Program-made: the position numbers and the translations under genes
DNA from: Aphelocoma coerulescens
Taxonomy: Eukaryota; Chordata; Aves; Passeriformes; Corvidae
DNA length: 64,000 nucleotides
Direction of reading: 5' to 3'
Assembly: GCF_041296385.1 (NCBI RefSeq)
Contig: NW_027183513.1
Location: 335,634-399,633, forward strand
Shown here: in pieces, positions 52,183 through 60,559 of the stretch
Numbering within the stretch: position 1 is the first letter of the stretch
Layout: every line of letters begins with the position of its first letter
The notes under the pieces: model-generated
Database searches by the model: none
Told to the model about the DNA's origin: nothing
What the model saw: the letters and a program-made list of their open reading frames with translations, nothing else

Positions 52183-52290
52183 TGTCGAAATTGATGGCGA
52201 TGATGGTGATGAGGGTGTGGGTTCGGTCGGGCCCGGCTGGAGATGGACGGCGACGAGAGATCTCTATAAGCAGGTCTTTGGAGCATGCAG

Positions 52291-52296
52291 TTTATT
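52291..52296 (-). promoter_or_regulatory. Poly(A) signal AATAAA in the 3' LTR
   Basis: AATAAA on the minus strand within CTGCAATAAACTGC, about 110 bp before the LTR end, a usual position relative to U5. The same hexamer occurs in the 5' LTR at 57563-57568. Confidence 0.7.
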
Positions 52297-52362
52297 GCAG
52301 AGGGCGTGGGTACAGGGGCACTGCTTAGAGCTGCCAGCTGCAGCTCCAAGCAGGCCCAAGGT

Positions 52363-52600
52363 GTAAGAGAGGGAGAGAGAGTGAGCGAGAGAGCTAGAGC
52401 AAGAGGCTGAGAGCTAAGAGTGTAAAGAGCAAGAGAGACAAACTAAGAGGAGAGCTGAATTAAGAGGAAGAAGAAGAGCAAGAGAGTTACTAAGAGAGCT
52501 ACTAAGAGGAGAAGAGCATTACTAAGAGAGCTACTAAGAGAGTTACTAAGAGCGTTACTAAGAGGAGAAGAGCATTACTAAGAGGAGAGGAGTTAAGAGA
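52363..52600. repeat. Purine-rich tract with short tandem repeats inside the LTR
   Basis: A (GA)-rich stretch leads into imperfect 10-15-bp repeats of the form TTACTAAGAG and CTACTAAGAG with GAGAAGAGCA insertions (about 52482-52590). In sense RNA this is a pyrimidine-rich strand. It is copied in every LTR of the window. Confidence 0.8.
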
Positions 52601-52902
52601 GCGAGGAGCTTGTTACAATACAATAAATCATCTTCTGTAGTGAATATTCTAATTCTCAGTAGCCAATCTAATACAAGGTACAAATCCTATAGCATTTACA
52701 TACAGCCTATAAGAGTTCTTACATTACCATAGAGTGTTACATTTTAACTTCTAAAAACTACTCTTTGGACCCCTTCTGCTGAGCTAGTAGGGTCTGCTCT
52801 GACCCTTGGACCTGTCTGCAAGCAGAGGGTATTGTTCAATCAAGAGGGGATTACCTTCAGCCGGCTATACCATTGTTTTCCAGTTGTTCAGTAACTAAGA
52901 CT

Positions 52903-54261
52903 CTATATCTCAAAGATGGCCTTCATTTCGATGTCGCTCACAGTTTTCATATTCCCAGAATCTTTTGTTAGGCAATCATATTTATAAGGCTTTCCTGTTT
53001 CATCTTCCCCAACATCTCCCCCGTTCTGATGAACAACTAAGATATTAGATACAGTCCTACTCGTTATTTTTTGCACACACTGGAGCATACAAGGTACTGC
53101 TACTAAAACTATAATTATTACTACTAGAATAATCAAGCCTATTTTACAGAGTTCCCTTAGCCAAGGTGCAAAGCTCCAATCATCAAACAAACTGTCCAGC
53201 CAAGACGGGTCATCTGTTCTAATTTGGTTAGCTAGATCCTTTAGGTTTTGTAGCTGTTTGTGAATGGAAACAGAATGATCGGATAAGTTCATACAGCATA
53301 ATCCTTCAAAATCTTCACAGCCGTGCCCATGTGCTAATAAAAGATAATCAACGGCAGCTCTATTTTGTAAAGTGGCATGTCTGACTGCCTCTTCATCGGT
53401 TAACAGATCACTGATCATAGTAGAGGTGGCATTTACCTCCTTGCTGAGCCAACATCCCAACTTGTTTAACTGTTTTAAAGCAATTGAGGAGCTTAACTGA
53501 GGTAGAAAAATGCTTGCAACAATTGATTTTCCAGAGTTCCAAGGGTGGAAGTCACTATCACAGTCACTATCGTACTGATGTCCCCAGGAAGATCTGATCT
53601 TTCTGCTTTTCTTTTTGATTACCTCTTTGACACTGGGAGCAATAATTGTAAGTTGTCCCAGAGCACAAGGGCCACCATCTATTTTTGAAGGTATACCTTG
53701 CCAGGCCCTGTCTCCACAGATGAGCCAAATTCCTCTGGGGAATCGAATAGGAAGTTTGCTAAAACGATCTGCATGAGGTTCGTCATATATAAGAAGCTTA
53801 ACTTGACTACACCAAGAAGTTACATTGCTATAAGCTGGGTGATATGGGGTAACATTTAAATGGGGACCGTTTTCTCCTTGAAAGTGAAAGAAATAGCAGG
53901 TATCCATAGTTAACGAACCTAGGATTTCTAGCTCTTGAAGGTCAGATTTATCAATTTTAGAATTATCAATATAAGTTTGGTGTCTATGGCTGGGAGTTGG
54001 AGATACATGATGATCGTCATATGGCCAATACTTATCAAGAGTAATATTATCAAAACCTTCTGGAAGAGGTACTCCAACTAAACAGGTTGAAAAAGGTTTG
54101 TCAGGGCTTGTGTCAGATAGACAGATGGTATCGGAGCCTGCGGATTTGGCTAAAGCAACCCAGACATTTGTCTTTGGTTGATTCACAGGTAAAGCTTCAC
54201 TACAAAAACTAAAACAAAAGAATAAAAGCAACATGCACGCGCGCAAATGAGAAAACTCCAT
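52903..54261 (-). CDS. env: Retroviral envelope glycoprotein (Env), intact frame, provirus 1
   Basis: A single open frame of 452 codons from the ATG at 54261. The frame extends 10 codons further upstream but only to a GTG, so the ATG is preferred. It would make the virion surface and membrane-fusion glycoprotein. Visible features are: a hydrophobic signal peptide at about residues 9-22; N-glycosylation sequons near 72, 136, 146, 277 and 325; a basic stretch at about 217-223 with an RKIR step that could be the surface/transmembrane cleavage site; a hydrophobic segment after it; the conserved heptad and immunosuppressive-type region at about 298-314; CX6CC at 315-323; and a membrane anchor at about 375-395. 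The organisation resembles avian alpharetroviral Env, but the surface subunit seems short (about 200 residues). The last 37 residues are encoded within the 3' LTR. Expression would need splicing from the donor at 56856. Fusion competence is unknown. Confidence 0.92.
   Translation of the reverse strand: MEFSHLRACMLLLFFCFSFCSEALPVNQPKTNVWVALAKSAGSDTICLSDTSPDKPFSTCLVGVPLPEGFDNITLDKYWPYDDHHVSPTPSHRHQTYIDNSKIDKSDLQELEILGSLTMDTCYFFHFQGENGPHLNVTPYHPAYSNVTSWCSQVKLLIYDEPHADRFSKLPIRFPRGIWLICGDRAWQGIPSKIDGGPCALGQLTIIAPSVKEVIKKKSRKIRSSWGHQYDSDCDSDFHPWNSGKSIVASIFLPQLSSSIALKQLNKLGCWLSKEVNATSTMISDLLTDEEAVRHATLQNRAAVDYLLLAHGHGCEDFEGLCCMNLSDHSVSIHKQLQNLKDLANQIRTDDPSWLDSLFDDWSFAPWLRELCKIGLIILVVIIIVLVAVPCMLQCVQKITSRTVSNILVVHQNGGDVGEDETGKPYKYDCLTKDSGNMKTVSDIEMKAIFEI
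53015..53025 (-). promoter_or_regulatory. Polypurine tract of provirus 1
   Basis: Sense AACGGGGGAGA directly abuts the LTR start TGTTGGGG. By family knowledge this is the RNase H-resistant primer for plus-strand synthesis. It lies inside the env frame, where it encodes Asn-Gly-Gly plus part of Asp. Confidence 0.9.
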
Positions 54262-54315
54262 TCTTTTCTTGAGCTGTTTTTGGCAGATCACTTTCTTCTG
54301 GTGATTCTGCGCAGT

Positions 54316-55467
54316 TCAGGTCTGGGTGCTTGCTTCCTGGCTTCCACTTGCAGAGTCACTGGCTGGTGTGGTGGCATCAGCAGGCTTTGATGCGAGGTAT
54401 GGCTTCACGTTTTTTGCTGGAACCCACTTGATTCCTTCACCTGTGGAAACACATGCAAACCCCTTCCCCCACATTATAAGATTGTATGGTCCTTCTATTT
54501 TTCCTGAGTCTAGATTTTTAATCAAAACTGGGGGGCGCTCTTTCAGTTTTGCTTTTTTGTTGTTCAAAAAATGTCTATAAATGGGGGGATCAGGCTCTTC
54601 TGCAGAGCTATTCAAAAAATTGTAAACATACAAAGCCTTGTTCAACCTCCTTTGAGGTGTATCCTGGACTTCTCCCCCTCTCTGTTGATCTAAAATGCGT
54701 TTTAGGGTTTGATGTGTTCTTTTTAGGGTACTTTTTAGCAGTTGTTTAAGATACGGTGAGCAAATACCACTATCTCTTACAGCCCTTCTTAGTTCTTTAA
54801 TTTCGTGAGTGGGGATGGGAACCCACGTTTTGGGACTGTCAGGCTGTTGGCTAGCTATCACAGGCTTAGCTAATAGACTTTCATCTTTACAGCTTTGGAG
54901 TCTTATTTCATGCCAATCTGTTAATTGAGAATAATCTGAGCACTTTGGAGGATTTTTTGATTCAGAAAGTAGCGCTAACAAACTCTCAGAACTCGTTTTC
55001 TCCTTATGGGTTGCAAGATCCCAGCCGCTCGCTGGCGGGACTCTGGGGCTCATTGCAAACAAATCTGGCTGCTTTTCAGGGTTTCCTGGTGTTAGATTTA
55101 AAGCATCAGCTCGGGCAGAGCGGCTCTCCGTCTTCCCTGCCACTGGAGCTGCACCACTGCCCTCCGTTCCCCCCCTGTTTGCGGCTTGTGAGGCGAGGCT
55201 GAGCTGCGCGGAGGGATGTTGCTGGGCGGCGGTAGCCGAGGGATACAGCTGTGCGGTGCCGGAGGGCCCCGGCGGGGGCGGCGATGGCACTGCCGATCTC
55301 CGCGGTGGCGGGCGAGGAGGCGGGGGGGCCGCGAGCAACCGGCTCCGCGGCAGCGGGCGAGGGGGTGCGGGTGGCTCTATTGAAGGCGAGGTGAAAGCCG
55401 TGGGGGGCGGTGGCGGAGCTAGTTCCGTGAGCAGTGCTGTGGTTGGAGAAGTGTGAGCGTGCGTGGG
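54316..55467 (-). pseudogene. Gag capsid N-terminus fused in frame to integrase C-terminus (deletion remnant)
   Basis: An open stretch from just after an in-frame TAA (55468) to TGA at 54316. It has no ATG near its 5' end. The first ATG lies about 94 codons downstream of a TTG at 55338. It begins with Pro-rich sequence, then a polar Gag spacer, then about 45 residues resembling a capsid N-terminus (WVPIPTHEIKELRRAV, 54822-54775). At about 54719-54738 it changes to the end of the integrase core (RTHQTLK) and the integrase DNA-binding domain, with GPYNLIMWGKGFACV and KWVPAKNVKPYL. The D,D(35)E catalytic residues are absent, so no integrase activity is expected. The env ATG lies 54 bp beyond its stop. 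Identity of the capsid and integrase parts is by motif recognition. Confidence 0.85.
54719..54738 (-). other. Deletion junction between capsid and integrase sequence
   Basis: Two copies of CTTTTTAG (+ strand) at 54719-54726 and 54731-54738 lie where capsid-like coding changes to integrase-like coding. Short direct repeats at such a joint fit a reverse-transcriptase template jump. The joint keeps the reading frame. Confidence 0.65.
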
Positions 55468-56834
55468 TTACGCCATCAGGTCAACGTGGCGGACTGTGAT
55501 GGCCGCTGTCTGTGTGTCGGGGAGAGCGGGAGGTGGCAGGGCTGTCCCGTCGGCAGGAGACGATCCCGGGGCTGCGGGAGGCGGGAGGGCCGGCGTGGAG
55601 GCGGCGGGAGTATGTTGCGGTGGGGCCATGGCGAACGGTGGGCCAGTCGGCGGCTGGACCGCGGCGTGCTGCCGCTGGGAGTTTGCAGGCTGGGCTGGTG
55701 TGGCTGCCGGCGCGGCGGTGCCAGGAGACGGGGCTGGAGCAGCGGCAGGCACGGGAGAGGCAGCAGCCATCTGTGTAGGCGCTGCAGCGCCGGCACCAGG
55801 TGGCTGGCGGGGCTGGGGCGCTCCGTGTCCCACGGACGCGGACGGGACGTTGACCACCACCGGCGCCGTGTCGGTGGCGGCGAGGGGGACCTGGGGGGCT
55901 GGAAGAAGGGTCGCCGCCTGGCTTTGCGGGGGGCCGGCTATGATGGTGGCTACAGCCATAACAGGCGCGGCTAGGGGAGCGGTAGGACCCGTAGGTGGCT
56001 GGGGAGCAGCCGCTGGCCCCGCGGGGCTATCGGCGGGGGGCGGGGCCGCGAAGGCGCTGGCGGACGGGGTGGGAGGAGCGAGGGACGGGGCCGCGAAGAC
56101 GCTGGAGCCGAGGGCGGGGACCGCGGGAGCCGGGGCAGCAGGGAGGAACGGGATGGGGGGGGCGGGGATGGGGGGAGCGGTGGAGGGGGTCGTAGGGTCC
56201 GGTGGGACAGGGGTGACGGCTGCCAGGACAGCGGGGGCGGGGGGCGGGGCGGCACGAGTCAGTCGGACCGCGGCTACCGGAGCCGCGAGAGGCGGGACAG
56301 CAGGGACTAACGGGACCGTGGGGGTGGAGATGACGGGGGCGGTGGGGGGGGGGCGGTGGAGTCCGGTGGGGCAGGGGTGACCGGTGCAGGGACCGCGGGG
56401 GGGTGGGGCGGGGCGGCACGAGACAGCTGGACCGCGGGTACTGGAGCCGTGAGGTCCGGCGGCGGGGCGGGGGCCGTGCCCGGTTGCAGGCTCGCGGCGG
56501 CAAGGGGCGGGCTCGCAGCAGGAGCGGGACCCGGCGAGGTGGCTGCTGCGGGCGGCGCCTTCACAGCAAACAGCTCCACGAGCGCTCTGCAAGCCGGGAC
56601 CAGCTCCGCGGCAGCCCAATCCCGGCGGGAGATATTATTAAAGAGTTTAACCCGAACTGTGTCCCAGAAGTCTCTTGTAAAGACGGCTGAACGGTCAGCA
56701 TTTGGGAAATTAATCAGAGTCCATTCTAAGAGGTTTTTTAGCTCCTGTTTAGGTAATTGACTTGGACCGGAGCTTAGTAAGTACTTAAGTTGTTTATAGA
56801 GATGTCTGTCATGGGCAGAGTGAGTTTGTCCCAT
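55468..56834 (-). pseudogene. gag: gag 5' part: matrix and long Pro/Ala-rich region, frameshifted and stopped
   Basis: Starts at ATG 56834 with MGQ, so an N-terminal myristoylation signal is plausible. About the first 95 residues form a betaretrovirus-like matrix domain that would direct Gag to the membrane. A very long Pro/Ala-rich region follows. The starting frame closes at 56307. The Pro/Ala-rich coding continues in the next frame from a run of ten G (+ strand) at 56344-56353, so one base appears to be missing in that homopolymer. The second frame runs to an in-frame TAA at 55468-55470, which is also present in provirus 2 (63845-63847). Repeated DNA about 164 bp apart (56251 and 56415) supports a 1-bp loss from a 165-bp coding repeat. 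The frameshift may be a sequencing error; the TAA is less likely to be one. Confidence 0.85.
56344..56353 (-). other. Ten-base homopolymer at the gag frameshift
   Basis: Ten consecutive G on the + strand, placed where the matrix frame ends within 50 bp and the Pro/Ala frame takes over. Provirus 2 leaves the window before reaching this point, so it cannot arbitrate. Confidence 0.75.
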
Positions 56835-56850
56835 TATTGACCAGTATGAT

Positions 56851-56860
56851 ACTCACCTAG
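56851..56860 (-). promoter_or_regulatory. Predicted major splice donor
   Basis: The sense sequence CTAG|GTGAGT places the GT at 56856-56855, a near-perfect donor 22 bases before the gag ATG. Simple retroviruses use such a donor to make spliced env mRNA. I could not single out the matching acceptor upstream of env. Confidence 0.7.
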
Positions 56861-56958
56861 ATGTCGCAGGGGGCAGGGTCCTTAATCAGAAGTCCGTCGT
56901 GGGGGGCTGGCCAGGCTCTCCACACGGCGCTCAGGACGCTGCTGTCGGGTCCCTCCTC

Positions 56959-57368
56959 AGAGCTCCGGTTTCAGGCGTCGCTTGGCAACGGCTTTCCGTG
57001 CTCGGGACCTCGCAGGTGTCTCCACTCAGAGCTCCAGCGCGGGCGGTGCTGAGCAATACCCGCCTGTGCTCGGGCGCGCGGCTGGATCCCTCCTAAGAGC
57101 TCCGGTCTGCACTGCTTAGCAGCGTGTCCGTGCTCGAGGGGTACCACGGCAAACTTCCTCAAAGAGCTCCAGGTAACCGCTGCGCAGCAGTGGCCGTCTG
57201 TGCTCGAGGACTGCCAGGCAATTTCCTCCCTCCGAGAGCTCCAGGTAATTGCTACGAAGTAACGGCTCCCCGTGCTCGAGGGCTGCCTCAGCAGAGTTAT
57301 AGAGCTCCGGCTTTTACGCTGCGCAGCAACGGTATGCCGTGCTCACGACACGTTCCAGGTGGCTATAA
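56959..57368 (-). repeat. Leader repeats: six diverged copies of about 68 bp
   Basis: AGAGCTCC recurs at 56959, 57028, 57096, 57163, 57235 and 57301, spaced 69, 68, 67, 72 and 66 bp. Each copy also holds a relative of GCTGCGCAGCAACGG followed by CCGTGCTCGAGG. GAGCTC, CTCGAG and GCTGCGCAGC are self-complementary. The copies occupy the untranslated leader between the primer site and gag, where retroviral packaging and dimerisation signals normally sit. They do not match the 75-bp satellite subrepeat. Confidence 0.85.
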
Positions 57369-57433
57369 CTGGTCTTTTAGTTACCGTCCATGGCGAAGTC
57401 TCTCACAGGTGGAAGAAGCTGAATCAGGCCTTC

Positions 57434-57451
57434 ACTCACGTTTGGGCGCCA
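57434..57451 (-). promoter_or_regulatory. Primer-binding site, tRNA-Lys type
   Basis: Sense TGGCGCCCAAACGTGAGT lies three bases after the 5' LTR end. TGGCGCCC is complementary to the 3' end of tRNA-Lys, and the remainder resembles the Lys-1,2 class with small differences. This is the primer class of betaretroviruses and ERVK elements. Confidence 0.88.
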
Positions 57452-57454
57452 GTT

Positions 57455-58286
57455 TGTCGAAATTGATGGCGATGATGGTGATGAGGGTGTGGGTTCGGTC
57501 GGGCCCGGCTGGAGATGGACGGCGACGAGAGATCTCTATAAGCAGGTCTTTGGAGCATGCAGTTTATTGCAGAGGGCGTGGGTACAGGGGCACTGCTTAG
57601 AGCTGCCAGCTGCAGCTCCAAGCAGGCCCAAGGTGTAAGAGAGGGAGAGAGAGTGAGCGAGAGAGCTAGAGCAAGAGGCTGAGAGCTAAGAGTGTAAAGA
57701 GCAAGAGAGACAAACTAAGAGGAGAGCTGAATTAAGAGGAAGAAGAAGAGCAAGAGAGTTACTAAGAGAGCTACTAAGAGGAGAAGAGCATTACTAAGAG
57801 AGCTACTAAGAGAGTTACTAAGAGCGTTACTAAGAGGAGAAGAGCATTACTAAGAGGAGAGGAGTTAAGAGAGCGAGGAGCTTGTTACAATACAATAAAT
57901 CATCTTCTGTAGTGAATATTCTAATTCTCAGTAGCCAATCTAATACAAGGTACAAATCCTATAGCATTTACATACAGCCTATAAGAGTTCTTACATTACC
58001 ATAGAGTGTTACATTTTAACTTCTAAAAACTACTCTTTGGACCCCTTCTGCTGAGCTAGTAGGGTCTGCTCTGACCCTTGGACCTGTCTGCAAGCAGAGG
58101 GTATTGTTCAATCAAGAGGGGATTACCTTCAGCCGGCTATACCATTGTTTTCCAGTTGTTCAGTAACTAAGACTCTATATCTCAAAGATGGCCTTCATTT
58201 CGATGTCGCTCACAGTTTTCATATTCCCAGAATCTTTTGTTAGGCAATCATATTTATAAGGCTTTCCTGTTTCATCTTCCCCAACA
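57455..58286 (-). repeat. 5' LTR of provirus 1 (832 bp)
   Basis: Same length as the 3' LTR and identical to it as far as I can compare by eye. It therefore also carries the env tail codons near its 58286 end, without the rest of env. It would contain the promoter for the minus-strand provirus. Satellite sequence resumes five bases beyond it. Confidence 0.95.
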
Positions 58287-58291
58287 ACAAA
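58287..58291. repeat. Target-site duplication of provirus 1, right copy (ACAAA)
   Basis: ACAAA follows the LTR end CCCCAACA and precedes GGCTCTCC, where satellite sequence resumes in register. Confidence 0.93.
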
Positions 58292-60559
58292 GGCTCTCCT
58301 GGGAGCCACGGGTCACAAAGCACCGTGGGCTCTGTGCAGCCCCGCTGTGTCACAATGGCCGCTGGCTTCCACGAGCCCCCGCAGTGTCCCAGTGGGCCCC
58401 GTGGCTTTAGGAGTGGGTGGCTGGGAGTTGGTGCCAGCGGCTGGGGGAGCAGCAGCAGGGACTGTGTGTGGACAGTGCCATGGCCACTTGTGTGGCCACT
58501 GGTGTCTCTGTGCCAGGCACAGCCGTGGTGTGTAACACCGGCTCTGGGTCCTTTGGCTGTGCAGGTGGCAGTCACGGCCTGGAGCAGGGCTGCTCCCGGG
58601 GGACAGCCTGGGGCAGGAGGCTGCTGGAGATTCATTCCCCACACTCCTTGTCATGAGGTGCTCAGAGTGATTGGAAAGGCTGTTGGCAGCAGGCAGTTCT
58701 CTGGGTTCAAGCTGTGGAGCTGTCAGCGGGAATGCAAAGGCCAAGCTGGTGAGCCTTTTGTCCTGGTGCCTTTAGTGTGTGAGCAGTCCCTGGTGCCGTT
58801 GTCTTTGGATCCTGAGTGTGGGAGAGGCAAGGCTTAGGATGGTGCGTAGAGCTGAGAAGGAAAGTGCCGAGAGCAGCGTGTGTGCTGCTGCTTTGAGGGG
58901 TGCAGTTGAAGTTGTAGGCAGCAAGAGCTTTCTCAGCTGGCCCTTTTGTGAGCTCTGCTTTTGCCAGATGACTTCCATCTTACCCTCTTACCATCTTAGC
59001 CTCTCATTTTTGCATATCCCAAACCCCCTTCCAAACATCCAGCAGCTGCTTGTAAAGAAGAAGTCCTAGAACAAAAAGCCAGTGCTGCCTTTCATAGCCC
59101 CTTTGCTGTCTATGAAGTAGAGGAAAGAAGCTAGTGAGACGCACTTTCTTTCTCAACTCCATAGAGCGCATCCTTCTCTCAAGGTGGCAGAGTCCTTGGC
59201 GGAAGTGAAGCATCTGCAGCTGCAGTTCAGACTGAGAGATGTGCCAGGACAGGAAACATTTGCTGACCTTCCCTGTTCCCTGTGCAACATGATTCTCGCA
59301 TCCCAGTCACTTTCACATACCTTCGGTATCCCTGAGTCCAAGCAGCTAAAGCTCACAGAGACAGAAGTGTCAGGAAGGAAAACGTTCCAAAAGCACCCCC
59401 TTCTCTTATCAGCATATAAATTGTGCACAACAGGCTGCGGCACCGAACCTTCCTTCTCAGATAGACATGCCATCACACTTTTCACTCTTGCAGCTCGGTT
59501 GAAAAGCTCCAGCAGCTGCTCCCGCAATAGCAAAAGGTTCTAGAAGTGAAAGCCAGTTTGGGGCTGCACCTTCTCCTTGCCGCATGTAAGCCACACCAAA
59601 CTCCCTGATGCACTCTGTCCTCCCCTTCTCAAAGGAGTAGACGGTGGCATCAGGACACACCTGTGTCCCAGCAGCTGGGTGCCCAGCCGGGAGCAGGAGC
59701 AGGGCTGGGGCTGCTCCCAAAGTTGCCCCGCCCCAATGCCAGAGCCGGACATATGCTGAGGGGGGGCTGGATCAGGCTTTATTGTCCAGCTGCATGCCAG
59801 GAGTGAGCACAAAATCTACCTGCATTCTCTGCAGCATGCCATCCTGGAGCAGAGCCATTGCCAAAGGAAGCCGTGAGCCCGTGCCAAGCCAGTGCCGGAG
59901 TGGGATCCTAGCAGCACCTGTGGAAGCCGGGAGAGAGGAGCCCACCTGGAGCAGGTTCGTGCAGGATTAATCATCCCGTGGCTTCCCACCAGGGTCCTGT
60001 TGCTTCCAAAAGGCCCCACAGTGTCACTGTGGCCCCTCGGTTCCACCAGGTTCCATAGCGTCACTGTGGTGCCCAGGGTTCCGTCAGCTTCGCCAGCATC
60101 CCCACGGTCTGCAGAGCTCCCCGAGCTTCTGTGGTGTCACAGTGGAGGCAGGGTTGCATCAGGTTCCATAGCATCAGCACGGTCTCCAGGGCTCCCAGAG
60201 GTTCTGTGGTGTCACAGTGGAGGCAGGGTTGCATCAGGTTCCATAGCATCACCACAGTCTCCAGGGCTCCCTGAGCTTCTGTGGTGTCACAGTGGAGGCA
60301 GGGTTGCATCAGGTTCCATAGCATCAGCACGGTCTCCAGGGCTCCCAGAGGTTCTGTGGTGTCACAGAGGAGGCAGGGTTGCATCAGGTTCCATAGCATC
60401 ACCACGGTCTCCAGGGCTCCAAGAGCTTCTGTGGTGTCACAGAGGAGGCAGGGTTGCATCAGGTTCAATAGCATCAGCACGGTCTCCAGGGCTCCCCTGA
60501 GCTTCTGTGGTGGTGTCACAGAGGAGCCAGGCTTCCTTGTAGTTCCCCAGCATCACAAA
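58292..60559. repeat. Satellite unit U24 (2,268 bp) between the two proviruses
   Basis: Exactly modal length, five subrepeats, no private variant noticed. It begins at GGCTCTCC after the right target duplication of provirus 1 and ends with ACAAA (60555-60559), the left duplication of provirus 2. Confidence 0.95.

Larger units (their letters stand above)
52183..53014 (-). repeat. 3' LTR of provirus 1 (832 bp)
   Basis: Runs from TGTCGAAATT to CCCCAACA on the + strand. In sense orientation U3 begins at 53014 next to the polypurine tract. The first 112 bp of U3 are the end of the env reading frame. A poly(A) signal lies at 52291-52296, so U5 is roughly the last 90 bp. An unusual repeat-rich tract lies between (52363-52600). 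I cannot place a TATA box with confidence. Confidence 0.95.
52183..58286 (-). mobile_element. Provirus 1: defective class II endogenous retrovirus, env intact
   Basis: A 6,104-bp two-LTR element read on the minus strand. Sense order is 5' LTR, tRNA-Lys primer-binding site, repeat-bearing leader, splice donor, gag with two lesions, a capsid-integrase fusion, env, polypurine tract, 3' LTR. Termini are TGTTGGGG and CGACA, and flanking ACAAA duplications (52178-52182 and 58287-58291) show a genuine integration. Most of capsid and all of nucleocapsid, protease, reverse transcriptase, RNase H and the integrase catalytic core are gone, so mobility would have needed a helper. The matrix and primer site resemble betaretroviruses and ERVK-type elements, while env resembles avian alpharetroviruses. 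The two LTRs appear identical by eye, which points to a recent insertion. Confidence 0.96.
52183..60559. repeat. Composite repeat unit, 8,377 bp (provirus + satellite unit)
   Basis: Provirus (6,104) + ACAAA (5) + U24 (2,268) equals 8,377, the exact offset at which the next provirus copy starts (60560). Sequence from 52183 to 55623 matches 60560 to 64000. The only difference I noticed is 53083 G versus 61460 A, which is silent in env. Confidence 0.93.

Noticed and set aside
52903..54291. Env starting at 54291 (462 codons)
   Set aside because: The codon at 54289-54291 is GTG; the first ATG in frame is at 54261 and is followed directly by a good signal peptide.
54316..55338. Functional polymerase or integrase gene
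   Set aside because: Only the integrase C-terminal part is present. No D,D(35)E residues and no reverse transcriptase or protease sequence were found between capsid and env.
55463..56380. 305-codon + strand Gly/Ala-rich frame
   Set aside because: Mirror of the GC-rich Pro/Ala gag region on the opposite strand. The minus-strand reading joins the matrix frame and shares its internal repeats, so it is the real one.
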